A DNA stretch of 64,000 nucleotides. It comes from Colivivens sp963626085. GTDB lineage: Bacteria; Bacteroidota; Bacteroidia; Bacteroidales; Bacteroidaceae. The stretch covers positions 1 to 64,000 of the forward strand of contig CAVFVJ010000002.1 of the NCBI GenBank assembly GCA_963626085.1. The letters run 5' to 3'. A model generated the notes under the pieces. That model was not told where the DNA came from. It did not search any database and was given only the letters and a program-made list of their open reading frames with translations. This document shows, in pieces, positions 6,308 to 15,490 of this stretch (positions within the stretch are counted from its first letter, which is position 1; every line of letters starts with the position of its first letter). Position numbers and translations under genes: made by a program.

Positions 6308-8209
6308 TTATATAGTATCGCTATTTACGTCAACCACCTTCATCAAACATTGCCGACAATCGAAGTCCAACCGGAAGCGTCGTCCGTTGGCAAGTTGCAG
6401 GTAAAGGTCTACATCGACAAAACGTCCACTATCCAAGGTCTTCCGACCATTCTTGTAACACCACCCGAGCGAATACCTTATGCAATGTCGGCAGAACATC
6501 ACAGGAACACCTTGCGGATGTGTCTTCTCATAAGCCCAGTCAACCTGCGCATAGCCCTGTTCATGCAAGAATTCCATCGACTTGTCATTATACACATTAC
6601 CGAGATAAGTGATGTTTGATGTCTTACAGTCCTTTACCGCTGACATACACCCTGACGATTCGTGTACAAACGATTGGTTTGCAGACAGCATGTCTGTTTT
6701 TCGTCTGTCCGTCATCTGTGGCACACTTGCAACCAGTTGCCTTCTCCAGTCCACCAGCAGTGAAGCAGGAATGAACCAGTTCTTCTTGTAGTTTATATCC
6801 AGTGTCCGCAACCTGTAAATGGTTCCGCCCAATCTGGACAGTTGACGCTCAATACCAGCAGACTGGTGTGTGCGTGCCAGTTCCTTGTCACAAACGACAT
6901 CCACAGAAGTATTCATTCCATAATCATCTGCCATCGACAGTCTAAAGCCGCTTGGGGTTTCCGACAGCGTCATGTCTACGGGTATAAACCTCTCCGCACT
7001 GTCTCTTTGCAACATATCCTCGAACGTCTTGTCAAAATTACGGAATATACGCATCTTCGGCTGTAACGCATGCGGCATCTCACGAGGGTATAGTCTGCCG
7101 TTTTCCACCTTATTTATTCTAAAGCCAAAGAGTTTGCCCTTACTGTCTACAAAGCACAGTCCATCACCATTGGCAAACGGTTTGAGTCCTGCTACAGTAA
7201 AACTGTTGGGATAGACTTCCTTCACCACCCCCATCTCCTCACCCATTGCCTTGGGGGTGTCGAATGAGGATATGCGTTCACTGCGCCCATAAAGGAAGTA
7301 GCTCGTGAATCCACGGTTGAAACTCTTGTTTACGTCTGGCTGGAACTTCAGTTCCACCTGTCCCATGGACGCACGCACATACTTGTCGGGTTGCGCACTG
7401 ACAATCATGTTCAATGCCTCGCTATATGCAGCAGTGACATTCTTCACGTAACCCACATCCTTCAACCGACCCTCAATCTTCAACGATGAGACACCTGCAT
7501 CAATCAGTTTCTGCAACGAACCAATATGGCACAAGTCCTTGAGCGACAGCAAGTGCTTATCCTTCACCAGGACTGTCTCCCTGACATCTCGTCCTCTTCG
7601 TGAACGTTGTATGAGATCAAATGCCATCCTGCACACCTGCGCACACTCTCCGCGGTTCGCGCTCCTGCCGAACAGACATTCACTGGCGTAGCACTGTCCG
7701 CTCATGCTGACACAGAGCGCACCGTGCACGAATGCCTCAAGCTTCACATCCGGACATTTCTGATGTATGGTCTGTATGTCATCCAGCGACAGTTCACGTG
7801 CCAGCACCACCTGTTCGAAGCCCCAGTCGTGCAATTGGCACACCTTCTCAGGAGTTCGATTGTCCATCTGCGTACTTGCATGAAGCGGGATTGGTGGTAT
7901 ATCGAGTTTTTTTAAAGCCAAGTCCTGTACAATCAGTGCATCCACATGAATATCGTAGAGCTGACGAACGAGTGACTCCACTTCCTTCAGTTCACTGTCC
8001 TTCAGTATGGTGTTCACTGTGACGTAGACCTTGGCGGCAAACTGATGGGCATAGGCCACCAACTGTTGTATCTCCTTCAGACTGTTGCCAGCTGCCACGC
8101 GTGCACCAAACCGAGGAGCACCAATATACACGGCATCTGCACCATGCTTTATCGCCTCGATTCCTATATCCGCATTGCGTGCGGGAGCCAGCAGTTCTAT
8201 TTCAGTCAT
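6308..8209 (-). CDS. U32 family peptidase, RlhA-like
   Basis: A 633-residue U32 protein: TIM-barrel-like N-terminal half (starts ELLAPARNADIGIEAIKHGA) with the cysteine-rich signature CYASECLFGRSANRGECAQ (about residues 175-193), then the long C-terminal region (DUF3656-type) found in E. coli RlhA (YdcP, 653 aa). RlhA makes 5-hydroxycytidine at C2501 of 23S rRNA, and length and architecture favour that assignment over the collagenase-type or TrhP (tRNA hydroxylation) members, which are shorter. The C-terminal CRHCIRYSLGWC and CRQC clusters could bind metal or an iron-sulfur cluster. The start codon overlaps the last 8 nt of metA, showing tight coupling. Confidence 0.8.
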   Translation of the reverse strand: MTEIELLAPARNADIGIEAIKHGADAVYIGAPRFGARVAAGNSLKEIQQLVAYAHQFAAKVYVTVNTILKDSELKEVESLVRQLYDIHVDALIVQDLALKKLDIPPIPLHASTQMDNRTPEKVCQLHDWGFEQVVLARELSLDDIQTIHQKCPDVKLEAFVHGALCVSMSGQCYASECLFGRSANRGECAQVCRMAFDLIQRSRRGRDVRETVLVKDKHLLSLKDLCHIGSLQKLIDAGVSSLKIEGRLKDVGYVKNVTAAYSEALNMIVSAQPDKYVRASMGQVELKFQPDVNKSFNRGFTSYFLYGRSERISSFDTPKAMGEEMGVVKEVYPNSFTVAGLKPFANGDGLCFVDSKGKLFGFRINKVENGRLYPREMPHALQPKMRIFRNFDKTFEDMLQRDSAERFIPVDMTLSETPSGFRLSMADDYGMNTSVDVVCDKELARTHQSAGIERQLSRLGGTIYRLRTLDINYKKNWFIPASLLVDWRRQLVASVPQMTDRRKTDMLSANQSFVHESSGCMSAVKDCKTSNITYLGNVYNDKSMEFLHEQGYAQVDWAYEKTHPQGVPVMFCRHCIRYSLGWCYKNGRKTLDSGRFVDVDLYLQLANGRRFRLDFDCRQCLMKVVDVNSDTI

Positions 8210-9125
8210 GGATATCGTCTATGTTGTAAGGTGTCGTCTGGTACACATAATAGTTGAGCCAGTTTGTAAAGAGCAGGTTGCCTGTCGAACGCCACCTGAC
8301 TACCGGTCCCTTGTCGGGTTCATCGTCCCTGTAGTAGTTCTTAGGCATCAGTATCGGCAGGTTCTTAGCCAAGTCACGCCTGTACTCCGCATCCAAGGTA
8401 AATGGTGCGTACTCAGAATGGCCAGTGATGAAGAAGTCGCGTCCACCACGGGCGGTGACGATATGTACTCCGGCCTCACCCTCCCCCATGGATATTATCT
8501 TCAGTCCGGCCACTGACTTTATCTCATCTGCGTCAAGAGTTATGTGTCGGCTGTGCGGCACATAGAACTCATCGTCAAATCCTCTGAATATAGGCAGTTG
8601 GGGGTCGAGTGCATGATGGCGGAACACTCCGAACACCTTCTCCGAAGTAGGATGTTTCTGTATTCCGTAGAAGTGGTAGAGTCCGGCGAAGGCAGCCCAA
8701 CAGATGTACAGAGTGGATGTCACGTTACTGTGTGCCCAGTCCATCACCTCCTGCAGGTCTTGCCAGTAGGTTACTTCCTCGTAGTCCATCCCCTCCAAGG
8801 GAGCTCCAGTTATGATCAGTCCGTCGTACTTCTTGTTTTTCATGTCCTCGAAGTCATGGTAGAACGCCCTCATGTGTTCCACAGGTGCGTTCTTCGACGT
8901 GTGGCTCTTTATCTTCATGAACTCAATCTCAATCTGTAGAGGCGTGTTCGACAGTATACGGACAAAGTCGGTCTCTGTCGTTATCTTTATCGGCATCAGA
9001 TTGAGTATGGCAATTCTGAGAGGGCGGATATCCTGGTTGAGAGCACGCGTGGTGTTCATCACGAAGATATTCTCCTTCTTGAGCAGTTCTATTGCCGGTA
9101 ATCGATCGGGTAGTTTAAGTGGCAT
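8202..9125 (-). CDS. metA: Homoserine O-acyltransferase MetA (predicted acetyl-CoA-specific)
   Basis: First committed step of methionine synthesis: transfer of an acyl group to homoserine. 307 residues, near the E. coli length. Catalytic Cys142 (YICWAAFAG), His236 and Glu238 (GHSEY) are all in place. Residue 111 is Glu (TGAPLEGM), whereas E. coli has Gly (APLG). This position is known to set the acyl donor, Glu giving acetyl-CoA and Gly succinyl-CoA, so this enzyme should be a homoserine O-acetyltransferase despite the MetA fold. C-terminal NLLFTNWLNYYVYQ is strongly conserved. The gene overlaps the U32 gene by 8 nt. No methionine riboswitch was recognised upstream, and the M13 peptidase gene ends only 13 nt away on the same strand. 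Confidence 0.95.
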   Translation of the reverse strand: MPLKLPDRLPAIELLKKENIFVMNTTRALNQDIRPLRIAILNLMPIKITTETDFVRILSNTPLQIEIEFMKIKSHTSKNAPVEHMRAFYHDFEDMKNKKYDGLIITGAPLEGMDYEEVTYWQDLQEVMDWAHSNVTSTLYICWAAFAGLYHFYGIQKHPTSEKVFGVFRHHALDPQLPIFRGFDDEFYVPHSRHITLDADEIKSVAGLKIISMGEGEAGVHIVTARGGRDFFITGHSEYAPFTLDAEYRRDLAKNLPILMPKNYYRDDEPDKGPVVRWRSTGNLLFTNWLNYYVYQTTPYNIDDIHD

Positions 9126-9138
9126 GCCGAGTCCTCCC

Positions 9139-11169
9139 TTACCAAATGTTCACCCTCTTGTCCTTCGGAATGAACATAGGGTCTTTCTCCGTGATTCCGA
9201 AAGCCTCGTACCAAGCGTCAATCTGCGGCAGTGCACCGTTCACGCGCCATTCGCCCAGTGCGTGAGGGTCGACAGTGGTGAGTCTGCGCATCTCTTCCTG
9301 TGTGATGTTCTGTGCCCACACACCAGCGTAAGCAATGAAGAAACGCTGTTCGGGCGTGAGTCCGTTCACTGTCGGCAGCGAATTGTCCTTAGTGGCGTGC
9401 TTGAATGCCGTGTACGCTATTTTCAAACCTCCGTGGTCTGCGATGTTCTCGCCCTGTGTCAGTTCACCGTTGGCATGCAATCCTGGCAGTACTTCGATAT
9501 TGTTGAAGAAGTCAACCATCACCTTCGTGTGCTCCTTAAACTTGACATCATCACCGGCAGCCCACCAGTTATGGAAGTTTCCTTCCTTGTCGAACTGGCT
9601 TCCTTGATCGTCGAACCCATGAGTCATCTCGTGTCCGATGACAACACCGATAGCTCCGTAGTTGAATGCGTCATCCGCACCCATGTCGAAGAACGGGTAC
9701 TGGAGGATACCTGCAGGGAAACAGATTTCATTGGTAGTCGGGTTGTAATATGCATTGACCGTCTGTGGAGTCATATACCACTTGTCACGGTCTACAGGTT
9801 TCTTATAGTTCTTTGCCACCTCGTCCTTCACGAACCATACTGAGATATCCTTCATCAGTTCGTAGAGGGTTTTCTCCGGGTTGATGTCAAGGGTACTGTA
9901 GTCTGTCCACTTGTCCGGGTATCCTATCTTCACACGGAAAGCATTCAGTTTTTCCTTCGCCATCAGTTTCGTGGAGTCACTCATCCAGTCTTGTTGGTCT
10001 ATACGTTCTGCGAGAGCCACTTGCAGATTCTTCACAAGCTGCACCATACGTTCCTTGTTTTCTGCGGGGAAGTATTTCTCAACGTACATTTGTCCGACAG
10101 CCTCACCGAGGATACTGCTTACGGAAGCCACCGACCGTTTCCATCGCGGTTGCATCTGTTGCTTGCCAGACATCACTCTTCCATTGAAGTCGAAAGACTC
10201 AGCATAGATCTCGTCACCCAACACACTTGACGCACCATCGAGCAAACGCCACTCAAGCCAGTCCTTCAGTTCTCTCTCTGGTGTCTCGTTGAGAATAGCC
10301 ACAGCCTCTTTCACTGCTTCAGGCTGTCCTACAGACAAGGAGTCAAGTCCAGTGATGAGCATTGACTCGAAGAACTCATCCCAGTCCATTCCAGGATAAT
10401 CACGTTTGAGTTCCGCAAACGACATCTTGTTGTAGTTCTTAGCAGGGTCGCGCAGTTCCACCCTACTCCTGGAAGCCACTGCCATACGGTGTTCCAAGTT
10501 CCATACCGAGTTCATCTTCCTTGCGGCAGTCACATCATCGTCACCCACCAGACTGAACATCTTTACTATATGTGCCTTGAACGCCTTACGAATGTTCTCC
10601 ATGGTCGGATCAGTACTTACGTAATAGTCTTTTGTTCCGAGCGAGAGTCCACCCTGACCTATCTCCACCATATTCATGGTGCTGTTCATCATGTCAGCTC
10701 CGATACCTGATGCAATCAGGTGAGAGCCACCATAAATCTGCCGGGTGTTCATATAACTGAGGATTGCCGCACGAGAGTCGAGTGCCTCAATCTCCTTCAA
10801 GTCTGCCATAATAGGCTTACAACCGTCTGTATTCTGGCGCGTAGAGTCCATCCTCATCTTGTAGAGGTCACCTATTTTCTGGGCTATGCTACCCTTCTCG
10901 TTGTCTTTCTCCGCCAGCTCCTCAATTAGGGTTCTTATCTGTTCCCTGTTGTTCTCAGCGATGGCGTCAAAACTACCGAAACGCGAATATTCGGGTTTCA
11001 GTGGATTTGACGCCATCCATCCTCCGCAAGCATACTGGTAGAAATCCGTACCAGGTGCCACAGAGTCATTCATGTTTTCCAACTTGATACCCATGCCAAG
11101 CTGATTATTCTGGCATGATCCTAATGTTATAGCCATAACCATCAATGATGTTAGTTTTTTAAACCTCAT
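9139..11169 (-). CDS. M13 family metalloendopeptidase (neprilysin/PepO-like lipoprotein)
   Basis: Zinc endopeptidase of the M13 family, 676 residues, the usual size. The catalytic motif HEMTH lies at about residue 510 in VIGHEMTHGFDDQG, and the second zinc-ligand motif ENIADHGGLKIAY follows about 60 residues later. NAYYNPTTNEICFPAGILQ is the substrate-cleft NAY/F motif. The N-terminus MRFKKLTSLMVMAITLGSC is a lipoprotein signal, placing it at a membrane facing the periplasm or the surface, where it would cut peptides. A good promoter (11201-11232) lies directly upstream, so this gene probably starts the M13-metA-U32-membrane protein transcript. Confidence 0.93.
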   Translation of the reverse strand: MRFKKLTSLMVMAITLGSCQNNQLGMGIKLENMNDSVAPGTDFYQYACGGWMASNPLKPEYSRFGSFDAIAENNREQIRTLIEELAEKDNEKGSIAQKIGDLYKMRMDSTRQNTDGCKPIMADLKEIEALDSRAAILSYMNTRQIYGGSHLIASGIGADMMNSTMNMVEIGQGGLSLGTKDYYVSTDPTMENIRKAFKAHIVKMFSLVGDDDVTAARKMNSVWNLEHRMAVASRSRVELRDPAKNYNKMSFAELKRDYPGMDWDEFFESMLITGLDSLSVGQPEAVKEAVAILNETPERELKDWLEWRLLDGASSVLGDEIYAESFDFNGRVMSGKQQMQPRWKRSVASVSSILGEAVGQMYVEKYFPAENKERMVQLVKNLQVALAERIDQQDWMSDSTKLMAKEKLNAFRVKIGYPDKWTDYSTLDINPEKTLYELMKDISVWFVKDEVAKNYKKPVDRDKWYMTPQTVNAYYNPTTNEICFPAGILQYPFFDMGADDAFNYGAIGVVIGHEMTHGFDDQGSQFDKEGNFHNWWAAGDDVKFKEHTKVMVDFFNNIEVLPGLHANGELTQGENIADHGGLKIAYTAFKHATKDNSLPTVNGLTPEQRFFIAYAGVWAQNITQEEMRRLTTVDPHALGEWRVNGALPQIDAWYEAFGITEKDPMFIPKDKRVNIW

Positions 11170-11200
11170 AGTATATTTCCTGTTAAAACAATTTCAGCCG

Positions 11201-11232
11201 CAAAGTTACGGAATTTATTCGTAACAACCAAA
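11201..11232 (-). promoter_or_regulatory. Promoter of the M13 peptidase gene
   Basis: Minus strand TTTG (11229-11232), 20 nt, TAACTTTG (11201-11208): full match to the Bacteroidetes consensus, about 30 nt ahead of the ATG at 11169. Confidence 0.75.
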
Positions 11233-11305
11233 TAAGTTGCGACTCGCTGTTTACAGGAAAGAGGTTATCAAACCATCTGTATGGCTATTCAAGAGTGCTA
11301 CATCA

Positions 11306-11764
11306 TCAATGCTTTACGAATTCGAAACTGTCGCCGTGCTTCTTGCTAACCTTAACCAAGAGGCATGGCACCGTCTGATAGGAACGAGGCTCACCCGACA
11401 CGATGGTCTTGTATGTCACTACAACCTGTCCGTTCTGTTTCCGTATACTCTCAATTTTGATTTCAGTGTCCATGTTTGTCTGAGGCTCTACGACAGCTAT
11501 AACGTTCTCTTTGTTGAAGTCGACCGATGTTGGCAAGCCACCTGGTCCCATCACTGCTGCCATACCAAAGTATTGCCTCATCTCTTCGCTCGTGGTGACA
11601 ACACGTGGGGAGAAGTCCGCCACATCGTTCCTCACGAAATAGTGCAAGACCTCTGTGTAACCGACAGTCTTCTCCGATGTGTTGCAAGAGGAGAGAACTG
11701 CTATCGTCATCGCAAACACGATAAGTGAAAATACTCGCAAAATCAATTTATCTGTCTTTTTCAT
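11306..11764 (-). CDS. Small lipoprotein, possible PrcB_C-like domain
   Basis: A 152-residue exported protein with a lipoprotein signal ending LSSC (Cys about 27). The mature part is beta-rich (VTTSEEMRQYFG, ENVIAVVEPQTN, NGQVVVTYKTIVSGEPRSYQTVPCLLVKVSK) and resembles the PrcB C-terminal domain seen in small Bacteroidetes lipoproteins; this is a weak impression without a search. It sits 43 nt downstream of the anti-sigma/barrel gene on the same strand and could be the last gene of the sigma-factor operon. Function unknown. Confidence 0.7.
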   Translation of the reverse strand: MKKTDKLILRVFSLIVFAMTIAVLSSCNTSEKTVGYTEVLHYFVRNDVADFSPRVVTTSEEMRQYFGMAAVMGPGGLPTSVDFNKENVIAVVEPQTNMDTEIKIESIRKQNGQVVVTYKTIVSGEPRSYQTVPCLLVKVSKKHGDSFEFVKH

Positions 11765-11807
11765 TGTCTTCGTTTATTTTGTTTGTATGTCTATTTACGG
11801 ACCGTGT

Positions 11808-13130
11808 TCAGAACGAATACCTGAGACCAAGTCCTAGACTGAAGTTCAGCGGAGTGTCCTTATATATATTGGTCACACCACTATGGTTGTCAAAATGGTA
11901 ACTCACACCTGGTTCGAGATAGAACCCCACATGGTCTGCAATGTCCAGGCGAATACCGAGGGCGGCATTGGCAGAATACTGGAGACGATTCTCGTTTATC
12001 TCATCATACTGCGGAGACTCCTCCTTGCCATAGACCGAAAATACCGTGGTCGACTCGCCCTTCACACATTTCTCCACCATACCACCTACTGTACCGTAAA
12101 GACTCAGCTGACGGTGACTGAAGAAGGTGTAGCCAATGTTCAGCGGGACACCCACATAATGCAGTTTCTGGTGGGTTGAGTAGTGGGACTCTGTAGTACC
12201 CGACACCAAATCAGAAGAGAGATAGCTGTAGGTCACGCCTGTCCCGAACGACCATCCCATACCGAGGTTCCAAGAGGCAGAGACCCCGATGCGAACAGGT
12301 TGTCTATGCGACTTCCGTGTATACACAGACTTGTCGACATTTCCGACAATAACCTCCTCCAATGCACCGTACTCGTCAGAAACGTCTCCGTCACCTTTCA
12401 CCCCATCGTCAGAACCCGACTGCCATATACTGCCGACTAACAGCTCGTCATACCCGGCACGCTGTATACTGGAGTTCATGACACCCTGTGCCACGAGCGA
12501 CACCGACAGTCCTTTCTCGCTTGAACGGTTGGATGCGAGAAGCGAACCGTCCCATGAACCAGCATCATAGATTCGTTTGCGTCTCTCCGGTCTGTTGGAC
12601 TGGGGTTGCGCTGTCTGTGGAGTCAGTTGCTCCACTGTGTCCGTCAATTCATGTTCAACTGTTACGGTATTCTTACCGTCAAGTGCCTCATCACCGTCTT
12701 CCACTGATACCGAAGGCACAGCCGCAGCATTGCGGACTGTCGCAACATGGTCTGTGTAGGGAGTTGGCGCATCATCCGTCACAAGGGCAGTCTGCTCCGT
12801 GTCCACAGGCGAGGTTTGTTGAGAGGGTTCTGAAACCGTGGCAAGTTCAGTGTATGTCACAGGAGTGTCCGACCGCCTGGTGCCAAGCCAAACGCTACTA
12901 CCTACCACCAGACAGGCTGCGAACACTGCCGCGGCCATCCATACGCCTCTTCGGTGGATGCTGACTCGTCGTGACATACTGGTCGTTCCATGTCGTGCAG
13001 GGTTATGTATTCCCTGACTGCCTCTCTGCATCAACCGGTGCTCGATGTCAGCCCACAGGCCCTCCGGGGGTGACATCTCGAAGCCTTCCATTTTACGCTC
13101 CAAGTCCTTTATCCATTTATCGTCATCCAT
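11808..13130 (-). CDS. Anti-sigma-like N-terminus fused to an outer-membrane beta-barrel domain
   Basis: 440 residues with a composite plan common in Bacteroidetes next to ECF sigma factors. Residues 1-60 are charged and cytoplasmic (MDDDKWIKDLERKMEGFEMS, then PPEGLWADIEHRL), 62-83 form one transmembrane helix, about 90-220 are low-complexity Ser/Thr/Glu-rich linker, and about 220-440 form a small beta-barrel of the outer-membrane-protein type ending LGLGLRYSF. The fusion probably spans the periplasm. The neighbour and the 8-nt overlap with the sigma gene suggest it holds the sigma factor inactive and responds to an envelope signal; that is inference. The N-terminal part has no zinc-binding anti-sigma motif (HxxxCxxC). 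Confidence 0.75.
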   Translation of the reverse strand: MDDDKWIKDLERKMEGFEMSPPEGLWADIEHRLMQRGSQGIHNPARHGTTSMSRRVSIHRRGVWMAAAVFAACLVVGSSVWLGTRRSDTPVTYTELATVSEPSQQTSPVDTEQTALVTDDAPTPYTDHVATVRNAAAVPSVSVEDGDEALDGKNTVTVEHELTDTVEQLTPQTAQPQSNRPERRKRIYDAGSWDGSLLASNRSSEKGLSVSLVAQGVMNSSIQRAGYDELLVGSIWQSGSDDGVKGDGDVSDEYGALEEVIVGNVDKSVYTRKSHRQPVRIGVSASWNLGMGWSFGTGVTYSYLSSDLVSGTTESHYSTHQKLHYVGVPLNIGYTFFSHRQLSLYGTVGGMVEKCVKGESTTVFSVYGKEESPQYDEINENRLQYSANAALGIRLDIADHVGFYLEPGVSYHFDNHSGVTNIYKDTPLNFSLGLGLRYSF

Positions 13131-13692
13131 GGTTCCTTAATTTATATTCGTTTATGAATCCTCTCAACATGCCCTTCGCCTTATGGAACTGCGAAGCTGA
13201 AGTATCAGGTCTGATGCCGAGCGACTCGGCTATCTCTTTGTGGCTCTTATGTTCGAATACATAGAGACAGAACACGGTACGGTAGCCTTGGGGCAGTTTC
13301 CTCACCATCTCCTGTATGGTCTCTGGCGTGATGTCAAGGGCATCCGTCTCGTCCTCCTCTGCCACATCTGGCAGTTCCCAATCAGGATAGGATACTTCCG
13401 GCCGATCGGTGCGTCGCAGAAACGAGAGCGACTCGTTCACCACCACCCGGGTCATCCATGCTCTTACTGAACCTTTTCCCCGGTACTCAAACCCTCCGAC
13501 ACTGTCGTAGATTTTGATGAAACTCTCCTGCAGCACATCCCTCACATCGTCCTCCTCTGCCACATAACGGGAACAGACGGCGGTGAGATAACCTATATGC
13601 CGTTCATATAGGTTTCTCATAGCCGCAGCATTACCTTGCTTCACCAGGAGGATTTCTCTCTCCTCCTTGTCACTGTTCCAGTTAAAAAGCAC
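13123..13692 (-). CDS. ECF-type RNA polymerase sigma-70 factor
   Basis: 189 residues. Region 2 (YERHIGYLTAVCSRYVAEED, then DVRDVLQESFIKIYDSV) has the DxxQExF core helix, and region 4 (LPQGYRTVFCLYVFEHKSHK, then EIAESLGIRPDTSASQFHKA) has the HTH. No region 3, as expected for ECF factors. The only available start is GTG at 13690-13692, because an in-frame stop lies shortly upstream and the next ATG would remove part of region 2. Its 3' end overlaps the anti-sigma/barrel gene by 8 nt. It would direct transcription of an envelope regulon that may include its own operon. Confidence 0.9.
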   Translation of the reverse strand: MLFNWNSDKEEREILLVKQGNAAAMRNLYERHIGYLTAVCSRYVAEEDDVRDVLQESFIKIYDSVGGFEYRGKGSVRAWMTRVVVNESLSFLRRTDRPEVSYPDWELPDVAEEDETDALDITPETIQEMVRKLPQGYRTVFCLYVFEHKSHKEIAESLGIRPDTSASQFHKAKGMLRGFINEYKLRNHG

Positions 13693-13725
13693 CGTCTGTT
13701 TCTTGTTTTCGGTTCAGTTGCCTTC

Positions 13726-14316
13726 TTACTTCACTTTGGCAGACACGCTACCAGTGTTCTTGTTCTTGTCAGTCACTACGATGCTGACAGAACCCGCCTT
13801 CACACCTGTTATGGTGATTTCGTCCTTATCCACCTTTACTGTTGCAATGGATGTATCGCTTGACTTCACTGTAAACGGCTGTGTGCCATTTGTCACCTTC
13901 AGGGTCTCTGTCTTTCCTGCAGCAACCTCAACACTGGACTTACTGAACGTAAGGGTAGTTGACACTTTATTAACCGTAGCTGCGAAACGCCCTGTATTCT
14001 TGTCCTTGTCAGTCACTACTATCGCCACTGTTCCTGCCTTCACGCCTGTCACGAAAATAGAATCTGCCTTAGTTGCTACCTTTGCGATGGCCTCATTGCC
14101 GGACTTTGCTGTGAACGGTTGTGTTCCGTTGGTCACTTTCAGAGTATCAATCTTTCCTGCCTCCACCGTCACGCTGGTCTTGCTGAACTTGAGAGTTGTC
14201 GTCTTACCTGAGTCATCATCGTCATCGTCGCTGCATGATGCGAAAGTAACTGAACCGAGCAGAGTTGCCATCAATAACATTGATCCTAAGATATTCACTG
14301 TTTTCATTGTCTTCAT
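13726..14316 (-). CDS. Lipoprotein with two bacterial Ig-like (Big2-type) repeats
   Basis: 196 residues: lipoprotein signal ending in FASC, then a run of six Asp residues, then two tandem ~75-residue repeats. Each begins with TLxFSKxSVxVxAGKxxTLK, carries VTNGTQPFT and ends in GVKAGxVxIVVTDKxKNTGx. This is the Big2-like immunoglobulin fold found in surface proteins. The Asp-rich stretch just after the lipidated Cys resembles the surface-export signal of Bacteroidetes lipoproteins, so display outside the cell is likely. The two repeats are close in sequence, suggesting recent duplication. Binding partner unknown. It lies 33 nt upstream of the sigma-factor gene on the same strand and may be co-transcribed. 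Confidence 0.8.
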   Translation of the reverse strand: MKTMKTVNILGSMLLMATLLGSVTFASCSDDDDDDSGKTTTLKFSKTSVTVEAGKIDTLKVTNGTQPFTAKSGNEAIAKVATKADSIFVTGVKAGTVAIVVTDKDKNTGRFAATVNKVSTTLTFSKSSVEVAAGKTETLKVTNGTQPFTVKSSDTSIATVKVDKDEITITGVKAGSVSIVVTDKNKNTGSVSAKVK

Positions 14317-14533
14317 TTGTTTTGTTTAAGTTGTACAATCATTTTCTTTTTTTGGATGGAACTCGGGAATTTCGGTCTGTGCACCGGCCGCATTCTTTCG
14401 TCCCTGTCTGCTACTTAAACTCACATTCGGCAAAACCTTGCCTGCAAAATGTATTAAATTATGTTATCGAGCACTTTTCTCCTTTGGCAACTGTTCAGTT
14501 CCCACCCATTACCCTGACCTAACTGCAATCTGT

Positions 14534-15477
14534 TCACAGTTTCTCCAGCAACCAGTCAAGTACATATTGCTGTTTGATACCCTCATGCCAAACCGTCGGG
14601 TCATTGTCCATAGTCAACAAGAACTTGGGATAGTTGTCGGGGATGCTCTGCAAGGGTGACAATTCACGATCCAAAGTCGCGACATCCCGCACCGTCAACG
14701 CCACTTGATAATACGCCTTCTGCTCACCCCTAACAACTACAAAATCAATTTCAGCATCTCCCACTTTCCCGACATATATCTCTCCTCCTCTGTGGGCCAG
14801 CTCCAGATAGGCCACATTCTCCAGGACATGTCCGAGGTCTCCGCCTTTAGTGCCGTTGATGACAAGCAGCAGACCTATGTCAGCAAGATACAGTTTCTGT
14901 CCAGTCTTAAGCAATTGCTTGCCTTTAGCGTCATACCTTTGCACTGAATAGAAAATGTAGCTGTCTATCAGTGCAGAAATATAGTTCTCGACTGTATGTG
15001 ACGCAATCTTGCGTCCCATAGAAGTCATTAAACGAGAAAGGGAATAGTTTAATTTCAACATACCGCCCGGTGAGCAACGTTGCAATCTCTCCCGACAAGA
15101 GATATGCGTTGGAACCTGTCACATAGATATCCACGTTATCCAAGAGGAACAGACTGTCTATGGCTTTTTGAAAGTTGTCCACCATCTGAATCTCATCGAA
15201 AAAAAAGGTAGTTCATGCCATCGGCAACCAAGTGCTTCTTGACATGAGCATACAAGACCTTATAATCGAGGAACTGATCATTCGCCAAATCCTCGAAATT
15301 CAGGTTCTGCATTTGTCGTTCAAGTACACCCTCAGCCATTAACTTTTCCCGAAACATCCTCAAAAGAGACGATTTGCCACAACGGCGGATACCAGTCACC
15401 ACCTTGATGACCTTCTTGTCACGCCACTTCTCCAATGTCTGTATATATTCCCTACGTTCAACCATAGCTTCACCCAT
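14534..15477 (-). pseudogene. DUF4143/AAA ATPase gene, frameshifted and internally deleted
   Basis: Pieces of one ATP-binding protein lie in different frames. Frame 1 (15477 to about 15195) holds MVERREYIQTLEKW and the Walker A region GIRRCGKSSLLRMF. A run of eight T (minus strand, about 15200) adds one base, after which DEIQM and VTGSNAYLLSGEIATLLTGR continue in another frame to about 15040. The family normally has 80-100 residues next, but here the sequence jumps into SMGRKIASHTVENYISALID and the DUF4143 domain, which continues to the stop at 14534. A single-base error could explain the first break, not the missing segment, so it is a true relic. Upstream lies a palindrome-rich promoter region. 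Confidence 0.85.
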
Positions 15478-15490
15478 CAAAAAAAATGAA

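Noticed and set aside
8872..9843. 323-residue plus-strand frame opposite metA and the M13 peptidase
   Set aside because: It crosses the boundary of two well-supported genes on the other strand and resembles no family.
13667..14329. 220-residue plus-strand frame opposite the Ig-like lipoprotein
   Set aside because: Its repeats mirror the two Ig repeats of the real gene on the minus strand.
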